In this document: one piece after another, positions 13,885 to 20,905 of the stretch
How the letters are laid out: each line of letters opens with the position of its first letter
Numbering within the stretch: position 1 is the first letter of the stretch
Assembly (NCBI GenBank): GCA_005772945.1
Contig: SXIE01000304.1
Location: 1-34,108, forward strand
Source: Pseudomonadota bacterium
GTDB taxonomy: Bacteria; Myxococcota; UBA9042; PHBI01
Direction of reading: 5' to 3'
DNA length: 34,108 nucleotides
The notes under the pieces: model-generated
The model's input: only the letters and a program-made list of their open reading frames with translations
Database searches by the model: none
What the model was told of the DNA's origin: nothing
Translations under genes and position numbers: made by a program

Positions 13885-16158
13885 TCAGGACGCCCGACCC
13901 CGCTCGGGATCGTCGAGCACGTGGCGCACCTTCTCCGCCAAGGCTTGCGTCGTGAACGGCGTGGAGATGAAGGCGCGCGCGCCCGCCCGACTCAGCTCCT
14001 CGAAGGCCGTCGCGGCATAGCCCGACATGTAGAGCACGCGGAGCTCTGGCCGTAGCGCGAGCGCCCGTCCACCGAGCTCGACGCCGCCCATCTCCGGCAT
14101 GATCAGGTCCGTCAGGAGCAAGTCCACGGCGGCCGGGTCATTCGCGAGCAGGCGCAGCGCCTCCATCGCATCGACGGCCACGCGCACCTGGTATCCCAGG
14201 CTTCCCAGCCGCTGGCAGATGGCGTCTCGCACCGCGGCGTTGTCTTCGACCAGGAGGATCGTCTCGGATCCACCGACGGCTGAGGCGGGCTGCGAATCCC
14301 GCGTCTCGACCGGCGCGTCGACGCGCGGCAGGTAGAGCTTGAAGGTCGTGCCGAACGCGAGCTCGCTGTAGACCGCGACGCGCCCTCCGCTCTGGCTCAC
14401 GATGCCGTGGACGATCGAGAGGCCGAGCCCGCTGCCCTTTCCAACCGCCTGGGTCGTGAAGAACGGCTCGAAGGCGCGGGCTCTGGTCTCCGCGCGCATC
14501 CCGACACCGGTATCGGAGACCGATAGCAGGACGTAATGGCCGGCAGGCACGTCCGGATCGGTCGCGCCCGTGGCGAAGTCGACGTTGGCCGTCTCGATCG
14601 TCAGCCGACCGCCGTGAGGCATGGCGTCGCGCGCATTAAGCGCGAGGTTCAAGAGCACCTGCTCCATCTGCGAGGGATCGGCGTGTACGCGGCCGAGGTC
14701 GGGCGCATGCACGACGCGAAGGGCGATCTGTTCGCCGAGCACGCGCCCCAGCATCTGCGCGGACGCGCTCACGAGCGGCCCGAGCTCGATGACGCGCAGA
14801 TCGAGCACCTGCTGACGGCTGAACGCCAGCAGCTGGCGCGTGAGGTTGCGGCCTCGCTCGGCGGCTTGGCGGATCTCCTCGAGGGCCGGCCGATCACCTT
14901 CGCGCGGCGCTTCCAGCCGGAGCTCGCCCTAGAGCAGGATGACCGAGAGGAGGTTGTGGAAGTCGTGGGCCACGCCGCCGGCCAAGCGCCCGATGCCCTC
15001 CATCTTCTGCGCTTGCTGGAGCTGCGCCTCGAGGCGGCTGCGCTCGCCGATGTCCTCGAAGACCGCAACCGCCCCGACAATGGCCCCGTCGGGGCTCGCG
15101 AGCCGCGTATGGTGCCACCGGCTGAGCAACGTCCCGCCATGCTTGTTCGCCAGAGTCACGACCGCATGCGGAACCGCTTCGCCCGCCAGCACGCCGCGAA
15201 AGAGCTCCGCGGCCTTGTCGCGCGCCGCGCCGGCCGGCGCCAGCAGCTCGGGCGAGCCCATGAGCATCTCCGCCGCAGTCCAACCCAGGAGCCTTTCGGC
15301 GGTCGGATTCCAGTACCGAATCCGCCCCGCATCATCGAGCACGATGCATCCGAGCGGCAGACCATCCAACGTGGCCTGCTGCCAGCCAAGGATCTGGGCG
15401 CGCTGGGCCTCGGCCTGCGCGCGCGCCTCCTCCTCGGCCTGCAGCTCGCAGAAGCGCTCTTCGAGGGCCGCATGGGCCAGCCTCAGCTCCTCACCCGCCT
15501 GCTGCGACGCCGTGAAGCGCTTGAGCGCGCGGCGTACCCAGGCAAGGCGTCCGCTCCCGGGCGCGATGAAGACATCGTACGCACACCCATCCGCCATCGG
15601 CGTCGCGACGACCCGCGCGGGGGGAGCGCCGAACGCGAGCGGCATCCCGCTGAGCGTGCCTTCGAGGATCAACCAGTTCTCGGGTGACGGCGCGTACCCC
15701 GGTCGCATGCGGATCTCCACCCGCACGTGCCCGGGTCGGACCAGCCGCGCGTGGCCCTCCTCGAAGGCAAAATAGTTCACGGCCGGGCCGCGCTTGCCCC
15801 CGAACATCCAAAGGTAGAAATCGGTGACCGAGAACAGCAAGTTGGCGATGACCCCAAAGGCCCGCAGCTGCGCGGACGCCACCGACGCGACTCCGAGCTG
15901 GCGCAGCTCGTCCGCCGTCCACACCGTGCCGGCGTTCCGCATGACGACGAGAAACGCCGACCAAGGCACATAGGCCGAGCCCTTGGAGAGCTGCCCGACC
16001 GAATATCCGGAGCCGGCAACGAGAACGTCGGGGCTGTGACCCTTCTCGGCGATCGCGGCGAGAAGGACACCAAATACACGGCATGACACCTCGCGCCCGA
16101 CCCGAATCGGAGGTGGCGCGTGGGGCACTCGCCCTAGCAGTTCGGCCGCAATACCCAT
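13885..16158 (-). pseudogene. Hybrid PAS sensor histidine kinase interrupted by one in-frame amber codon
   Basis: One reading frame runs from ATG 16158 to 13885, broken only by TAG at 14931-14929 (codon 410). Before it: an N-terminal sensor region (1-240) like that of other myxobacterial kinases (from memory), a coiled linker, a PAS domain (about 275-375) and the H-box [14 protein letters not shown] with phospho-acceptor His398. Directly after TAG the same frame continues GELRLEA...QLLAFSRQQVLDLR, then the ATPase domain (N-box NLALNARDAM, DTGVGM, GKGSGLGLSIVHG) and a receiver domain (ILLVEDN, LLLTDLIMPEMGG). In the receiver the conserved Lys is replaced (FISTPF for the usual xKPF), and the H-box Asn is His. 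ATG 14808 could restart an ATPase-receiver fragment. A GTG at 16221 is an alternative start. It could be a recent nonsense mutation or a sequence error. Neither start has a strong ribosome site. Confidence 0.88.
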
Positions 16159-16296
16159 GGCCCGTCGTTCCAGAGGAAGGTCGCGAGTCGTCAAACTAGC
16201 ACGAGCGCGTCCACGCCGCACGTGCGCCCCGTGGCGGTCGTGGCGCGGTGGCTCAGGGACCGCTGGCCGCCGCCCGGACGCGCGGCGACGACGCGA

Positions 16297-17022
16297 TCAG
16301 CCGCCGGTCATCTGCACCAGGTTCAGCTGTGCCGTAGCGCGCACGTGCGTGATCATGGCCCGGCGGAGGCTGCGCTTGGTCATGGCGTACGCCCTGGCCG
16401 GAAGTTGGGCGAGGCGTCGCGCCTCGGCGATCGCCGCCGCCTCGAGCTCTTCGGGTGGCACCACGCGGTCGAGCCAGCCGGCGCGCACGGCGTCCTCGGG
16501 CGCATAGATCTTGGCATGGAGGACGGCCGCGGTCAGCTCGCGCGGGTCGAGCCGATCGCGGGCGAGCTCGTGGGCCAGAATGGGAACCGGGATCCCGGCG
16601 GCCACTTCGTTGAGGCCGAGCTTGAAGTCGCCGAGCGCGCCGATGCGTGTATCACCGGTGGCGACGAGCAAGACGCCGCCCGCGAGCGCGTGCCCGGTAC
16701 AGGCGATGACGAGCGGTTGCGGATGTTCATAGAGACGCAGGAACAGCTCGCCGCCGGCACCGACCAAGGCACGCACGCCTGCGGCCCCCGAGAGCATCAC
16801 CTTGAGATCGAAGCCCGCCGAGAAACGGCCGGGCCGACCGGCGATGACGACGGCCTTGGCCTCGCGGGTGGCGCGGTCGATTGCCTCGCCGAGCGCCGTG
16901 ATGAGGGGGATCGACAGCGCGTTGGCCTTGCCGTCGTCGAGCGTCACGAGCGCGACCTCGGCGCGAAGCTCGTAGCGAACGGGGGACTCGGCGGGGGTAG
17001 CGGCGATCGGGGTGTCGGCCAT
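16297..17022 (-). CDS. Enoyl-CoA hydratase/isomerase (crotonase) family protein
   Basis: The 241-residue product has the crotonase fold. FSAGFDLK (67-74) and GHALAGGV (110-117) form the oxyanion hole that binds the acyl-CoA thioester. One catalytic glutamate is present, Glu139 in LNEVAAG, at the position of hydratase Glu164. The Glu144 equivalent is not seen (the aligned segment reads IGALGDF). That pattern is closer to isomerase-type or other crotonases than to a classical hydratase; reaction and substrate remain open. The N-terminal 15 residues are variable. It is cytoplasmic, with no fatty-acid operon around it. It lies between the broken kinase and a degenerate hexamer stretch. Confidence 0.85.
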   Translation of the reverse strand: MADTPIAATPAESPVRYELRAEVALVTLDDGKANALSIPLITALGEAIDRATREAKAVVIAGRPGRFSAGFDLKVMLSGAAGVRALVGAGGELFLRLYEHPQPLVIACTGHALAGGVLLVATGDTRIGALGDFKLGLNEVAAGIPVPILAHELARDRLDPRELTAAVLHAKIYAPEDAVRAGWLDRVVPPEELEAAAIAEARRLAQLPARAYAMTKRSLRRAMITHVRATAQLNLVQMTGG

Positions 17023-17063
17023 GGTGGGACCATAGCGCTCTGGGGCGCGATGTGCGACCGGAA

Positions 17064-17105
17064 TTCGGGCGCAAACTCGGGCGCGCGCTCGTTCTCGGAC
17101 TCGCC
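17064..17105 (-). repeat. Short degenerate hexamer stretch (about 7 units, CGAGNN type)
   Basis: On the minus strand the gap between the small lipoprotein stop (17116) and the crotonase start reads in 6-bp steps with CGAG or one-step variants (CGAGTC, CGAGAA, CGAGCG, CGCGCC, CGAGTT and so on). It looks like a decayed or nascent copy of the arrays at 5021 and 9993 and again lies just 3' of a stop codon. Confidence 0.6.
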
Positions 17106-17115
17106 GCCAGACGGC

Positions 17116-17565
17116 TCACTCGAGCGGAGCCTCGCCCTCCTTCGCCTCGCGTTCGAGGTGAACGCCCGTCGGGGTCGGCTTCCAGACGCCGTTCTCGTCC
17201 TTGAAGTCGATGCGGCCCGTCCAGCTCCGCGCGCCCGGCGCGCAATTCGCTTCCCCGAGCGGCGCGCTGGTGTGCACCCCGAACGACACATCGACGTGGT
17301 CGCTCTTCGCGCCGTATGTGCGGCGGTTCGTGATCGCGATGCGCGTGATGAAGTCGGGGTCCAAGCAACGATTGCCTTGGATCCACATCGCGAACTCGCC
17401 GGTCCGTGCGCGCTCGCGACCCGCGCCGAGAACCTTGCGGATCTCCTTTTCGATCGCGTCATCCGGGGGACCGCTGCCACCGCACGCGACGAGCGCCAAA
17501 ACCCCCGCGAGCAGCAGCCCACGAACACCCGACGTCACAGTCAGTCGGCTCAGGCGGTCGACCAT
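17116..17565 (-). CDS. Small predicted lipoprotein, function unknown
   Basis: The 149-residue product starts MVDRLSRLTVTSGVRGLLLA and reaches a lipobox ending in ALVAC (Cys28), so it should be exported and lipid-anchored. The mature part (IEKEIRKVLGAGRERARTGE, then NRCLDPDFITRIAITNRRTYG) has two further Cys (NRCLD and EANCAPG) that could pair, and a C-terminal strand region ending in an acidic tail. The start at 17565 is fixed by GGAGGG about 6-7 bases upstream; longer in-frame extensions lack a signal peptide. I do not recognise the family. It is followed on its 3' side by a short hexamer stretch. Confidence 0.75.
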   Translation of the reverse strand: MVDRLSRLTVTSGVRGLLLAGVLALVACGGSGPPDDAIEKEIRKVLGAGRERARTGEFAMWIQGNRCLDPDFITRIAITNRRTYGAKSDHVDVSFGVHTSAPLGEANCAPGARSWTGRIDFKDENGVWKPTPTGVHLEREAKEGEAPLE

Positions 17566-17692
17566 GAATTCCCTCCGGGTACAGAGCGGTGAACGGTGAC
17601 GCATGCTACGCCATCCGCGTCGCCTGTGAAGGGGTTCGCGCAAGCGCCGCATGGCCGTGTGGCGCCGACTGTGCGCGTGCGCCCAGCGCACG

Positions 17693-18325
17693 TCACGCGT
17701 CGGACGGCACGAAGCGCTTGCGAAGCGCCGCGCGCGGCACGCGAATCACGAACTCGCACGTCCGGGCATTCTGCGTGATCTTGGACGCCCGAGCGCCTTC
17801 GGCCACCAGGAGCGCCTGCAGTCCCTGTGCGATGAGCTTGTTCTCCTGGGCCAGCAGGCGGCTCGCGGGGGCGCGCCCCTTCTTCTTGCGCAGCTCCGCA
17901 CGCAGCGCGCTGGTCGCCGCCACGATCTCGCGCTTGCTCGCCTCGAGCACGCTCGTGTCGCCCAGCGCGTGCTTCTCGCGCACGAGCAGACCCGGGTCGG
18001 TGCGCACGAGCTTGGCGTACGGGATGAGCGCCGCGGCGCGCTCGAGCCCGATGGCGGTGGCGTCGTGCATCACGTAGTTGCGCACGATCCGGATCATCTT
18101 CTTGGCCTGCGACAGCGCGACATCGAGCCGCGCCGTGACGTAGGCCGGAAACGTGTCGTACCCGAGCGCCACGAAGAGGCGCTTGCTCTGGATCTCGTGC
18201 AGGCGCTCGCCGATCGCCCAGAAGGACTCGGCCGCCTGCCGTAGGTCGCGTACGAGCTCGGCGGTGAGTTCCTCGGCGCGTGCGCGTTCGACCGTCATGC
18301 CAGTGCCACTCGGAGGTCGCTTCAT
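17693..18325 (-). CDS. Basic, helical protein of unknown function (possibly nucleic-acid binding)
   Basis: The 210-residue product is rich in Arg, Lys and Ala and predicted helical throughout. The N-terminal third (ELVRDLRQAAESFWAIGERL and the following LFVALGYDTFPAYVTARLDV, then SQAKKMIRIVRNY) has the look of helix-turn-helix proteins related to plasmid/phage DUF3102-like or ParB-like domains; this is a resemblance only. The middle is a lysine-rich helix (ELRKKKGRAP) and the C-terminus has short strands (CEFVIRVPR). No signal or membrane segment. The ATG at 18325 has no clear ribosome site; a second Met ten codons in is possible. A 14-bp palindrome lies 45 bp upstream. Confidence 0.6.
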   Translation of the reverse strand: MKRPPSGTGMTVERARAEELTAELVRDLRQAAESFWAIGERLHEIQSKRLFVALGYDTFPAYVTARLDVALSQAKKMIRIVRNYVMHDATAIGLERAAALIPYAKLVRTDPGLLVREKHALGDTSVLEASKREIVAATSALRAELRKKKGRAPASRLLAQENKLIAQGLQALLVAEGARASKITQNARTCEFVIRVPRAALRKRFVPSDA

Positions 18326-18369
18326 GCGCTTCGTTCTATCATGACGGTTGCCCCGAAAGAGAGCCTCGG

Positions 18370-18388
18370 GTCACCCGGGTGACTTTTT
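18370..18388. promoter_or_regulatory. Perfect 14-bp palindrome followed by T5
   Basis: GTCACCCGGGTGAC (18370-18383) is a perfect palindrome, followed on the plus strand by TTTTT. As a plus-strand element it resembles a compact intrinsic terminator, but no plus-strand gene precedes it. For the minus-strand genes it lies 92 bp after the cytochrome stop and 45 bp before the start at 18325, which fits an operator better. Confidence 0.4.
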
Positions 18389-18474
18389 CGACTTCGCCCG
18401 CCATTTACATGGCTCAGCGCCCATCATGCGGCGCCTCGACGACGTGAACCCCGAGCAGGTGGTCGGCCGCGGCG

Positions 18475-19377
18475 TCAGGGCGCGACGACGCGGCCGGGCG
18501 CACCCTCGGCGCCGCTCGGTCCGTGGCAGGTGTTGCAGCTGCCGTTGCCTTCGACCGGCAGGTTCATCTCGCGCGTGCGGCCCTGGTAGCGGAGGCGCGC
18601 GCGGTAGCTCCAGAGCCACGCGCCGTTGATCGAGAAGTTGCCGGCGATGTTCGTCGTAGCGCGGGCGACGACCTGGTCGGCGCCGTCGAGGATCTCGACG
18701 ACCACGCCGGGAACACCGCGGCAGTCATCGGGATCGCTCAGCTGCGGATAGACCGTGCCCGCATAGGTGAAGCCCGGGCCGTCGCCAAGGGCGTGACAGC
18801 CGATACAATCGTTGCCGGGGTGCATGGACGGCGTCGCGAAGCCGCCCTGGTATTGCCACCACTGACCCGAGCCGCAGGTTCCGTGCGCGGCCCACGCGGG
18901 GCGCGTCGTCGCGAAGCCGCTCGGGGGGCCGCCGAACGCGACGGGACCGCCGACCTGGAGGTCGTTGCCAGTGCCGTTGCAGGCCGGCGCGCCGTCCTCG
19001 ATCCACGCGCGCAGCGTGGCGAGGGCCGCCGGCGGCACGGCGCCGGTGGCCGGCATGAGGTCGCCCTCGCCGACGCCGGGGCCTGCACACTTCTTATAGA
19101 GGAAGCTGGCGTCGGGATCGCCCGCGACGACGAGCGTCTGGCCAAACTGGGCGCCGACCTGGCCGACGAGTCCAGCCAAGGCGGGGCCGCGGAGATCGAG
19201 CGCCTCCTGCACGCCGTCGTGGCACGAGACGCAGTAGGGGCCGAAGACCTCGCGTGCGACGTCGCAGGTCGAGCCGGGCTCGTACGGGTTCCATGCGAAG
19301 GGACTCGCGCCGGGCTCGGCGCAGGCACCCGACAGGGCCGATGCGCAGGCCACGGCGAGCATCGTACCGAGCTTCAT
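18475..19377 (-). CDS. Tri-haem c-type cytochrome-like lipoprotein, second paralogue
   Basis: The 300-residue product has an export signal with candidate lipid Cys19 (SALSGAC). Three CXXCH haem sites follow: CVSCH (49-53), CIGCH and CNTCH near the C-terminus. The first haem region ends with LMP, a possible axial Met, and the phrase AWIEDGAPAC, typical of the cytochrome c domains of secreted Planctomycetes/Myxococcota proteins. Between the second and third haem sites is a carboxypeptidase-regulatory-like beta segment (GVVVEILDGADQVVARATTN). Its ATG overlaps the stop of the upstream paralogue (ATGA), so the two are translationally coupled. It may carry electrons in the periplasm or at the outer membrane; the partner is unknown. 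The Met ligand and haem loading are inference. Confidence 0.82.
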   Translation of the reverse strand: MKLGTMLAVACASALSGACAEPGASPFAWNPYEPGSTCDVAREVFGPYCVSCHDGVQEALDLRGPALAGLVGQVGAQFGQTLVVAGDPDASFLYKKCAGPGVGEGDLMPATGAVPPAALATLRAWIEDGAPACNGTGNDLQVGGPVAFGGPPSGFATTRPAWAAHGTCGSGQWWQYQGGFATPSMHPGNDCIGCHALGDGPGFTYAGTVYPQLSDPDDCRGVPGVVVEILDGADQVVARATTNIAGNFSINGAWLWSYRARLRYQGRTREMNLPVEGNGSCNTCHGPSGAEGAPGRVVAP

Positions 19378-20366
19378 GGTGCCACCATCCGGCCCGGCGC
19401 GCCCTCGCTCCCCTTGGAATCGTGGCACGTGTTGCAGTCGCCGCTCGAGGCCTGCGATAGCTTCATCTCGCGCGTGCGGCCCTGAAAGGTCAGGCGCGCG
19501 CGGTAGTCGGCGCGGAACGAGAGGACGCTCGCGCGCCACGAGAAGTTGCCGGCCGCATTGGTCGTCGTGTGCCCGAGGACCTGGCCGGAGGCGTCGAGGA
19601 TCTCGACCGCCACGCCCGCCACCCCGCGGCAGTCATCGGTGTCGGCGACGTTCGCGAAGATCGTGCCCGCGTAACTGAAGACCGGGCCCTCGCGGGTGCG
19701 CGTGTGGCAGTCGATGCAGGCGACGCCGGGGTGCATGTTCGCGGACTCGGTGTCGCCCTGGTACTTCCACCATTGCTGCGGGGTACAGGTCCCATGCTCC
19801 GTCCAGGCCGGTTGGGTCGTCTGGTAGCCGCTCGGCGTGGGGCCGAACGTGATGGTGCCGCCGGGAACCGGGATGACCGGCTCGACTGGGCCGGGGTCGA
19901 CGACGCCCGCGCAGGCGGGGGCGCCCTCGGTGATCCAGGCGGCGACCGCGCCGAGGAGGTCGGGGGCGACGGCGCCGTCGGGCGGCATGAGCTTGCCCTG
20001 CCCGGTCGCGGGCGCGTGCATCTTTAGATAGAGGAAGCTGGCGTCGGGGTGGCCAGGGACCACGAGCGTCTGTCCCGGGTAGGCCTTGGCGGCGAGCCCT
20101 GAGAGGCGGCCGAGAGCGCCTGCGCGCAAGTCCGGAAAGGCGGTCGCGCCGTCGTGGCACTCGACGCAGTACGGGGTGAACACGTGGTCCGCGATCGGGC
20201 ATGGCCCTTCGACGGTCGGGATCTCCGGCGCGGTCCCGTGCGCAGGGACGTCGTCGAAACCCGGGCTCGCGCGCACTTCCCAGTCGAAACCGAGCGGCTC
20301 GTCGCAGCCTGCCATCAAGCTCGCAGTCGCGCTCAGACCGGCGATGGCCAGCGTCCTCCCCCACAT
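19374..20366 (-). CDS. Tri-haem c-type cytochrome-like lipoprotein, first paralogue
   Basis: The 330-residue product starts MWGRTLAIAGLSATASLMAG with lipid-acceptor Cys21 (LMAGC). It shares architecture with its downstream neighbour: CVECH, then KLMPPDGAVAP and WITEGAPAC, then CIDCH, a regulatory-like beta segment (VAVEILDASGQVLGHTTTN) and CNTCH before a matching C-terminus (SEGAPGRMVAP versus AEGAPGRVVAP). A Pro/Val linker after the first haem domain is longer than in the paralogue. The ATG at 20366 has GGAGGGG 6-7 bases upstream. The pair clearly arose by tandem duplication. It is divergent from a small four-Cys protein, with a 14-bp palindrome between them. Confidence 0.83.
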   Translation of the reverse strand: MWGRTLAIAGLSATASLMAGCDEPLGFDWEVRASPGFDDVPAHGTAPEIPTVEGPCPIADHVFTPYCVECHDGATAFPDLRAGALGRLSGLAAKAYPGQTLVVPGHPDASFLYLKMHAPATGQGKLMPPDGAVAPDLLGAVAAWITEGAPACAGVVDPGPVEPVIPVPGGTITFGPTPSGYQTTQPAWTEHGTCTPQQWWKYQGDTESANMHPGVACIDCHTRTREGPVFSYAGTIFANVADTDDCRGVAGVAVEILDASGQVLGHTTTNAAGNFSWRASVLSFRADYRARLTFQGRTREMKLSQASSGDCNTCHDSKGSEGAPGRMVAP

Positions 20367-20451
20367 ATCTGCCCCTCCGTTTGCCGCACGACCGAGCTCG
20401 CGGGCTCCCTGCTCGGCATTCGACACCCGAAGGTTGGAACGGCAGCAACGC

Positions 20452-20465
20452 TTTCTTCGAAGAAA
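20452..20465. promoter_or_regulatory. AT-richer 14-bp perfect palindrome in a divergent promoter region
   Basis: TTTCTTCGAAGAAA is a perfect palindrome in the 205-bp gap between the cytochrome pair (start 20366) and the small plus-strand protein (20572). It is conspicuously AT-rich for this genome and placed about 86 and 107 bp from the two starts, so a shared operator is plausible. Confidence 0.45.
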
Positions 20466-20571
20466 TCTGGAGCGGTGCGGGCAGACTCGCTCTCGCCTCG
20501 CAGGGCCTCGAACCGCGCCGATGCGACGGCCAACACTTGCCTGAGTGCCCCGCGGCGTGGATGATCGCGCC

Positions 20572-20841
20572 ATGGATCACGACGCGCCCCCCGCCGGTTC
20601 GACGGCGCCCCCCACCGGACCCCAGCTCGAGCCGACGCCCGCGACGATTGCATGTGGATGCAACAAAACCATTCACGACGAGACCGTGATGCAGGAGCCG
20701 CACTACGGCTTCTTCGCGAACATGTTCCTGCTCTTCGGGGTCACGGCGGCGCCCAAGCGCGTCGACTACATCTGCCTCACCTGCAACAAGACCATCGCCT
20801 CGACGGCCGACAGCGCCAGCCTGCAGAAGGCGACGCACTGA
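20572..20841 (+). CDS. Small four-cysteine (zinc-ribbon-like) protein
   Basis: The 89-residue product begins MDHDAPPAGSTAPPTGPQLE, a Pro-rich disordered stretch. It then has two cysteine knuckles, C-G-C-N and C-L-T-C-N, about 44 residues apart, each followed by K-T-I. A hydrophobic segment (FFANMFLLFGVTA) lies between them. Four Cys in two symmetric knuckles suggest one bound Zn. The hydrophobic middle may be the core or a short membrane contact. No signal peptide. An upstream ATG (20545) is in frame, but the 20572 start gives the more usual length; neither has a good ribosome site. Function unknown. Confidence 0.6.
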   Translation: MDHDAPPAGSTAPPTGPQLEPTPATIACGCNKTIHDETVMQEPHYGFFANMFLLFGVTAAPKRVDYICLTCNKTIASTADSASLQKATH

Positions 20842-20905
20842 CTCCCTGCTGACTCGCCGCGGACGACCCCCGCGCGCCCTTGCTTTGCACCCGGCTTCGG
20901 CGACA

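Noticed and set aside
14929..14931. Amber codon as a pyrrolysine or other recoding site
   Set aside because: No pyl-type gene or insertion element is visible in the window and the host group is not known for it; a mutation or sequence error is simpler, though this window alone cannot exclude read-through.
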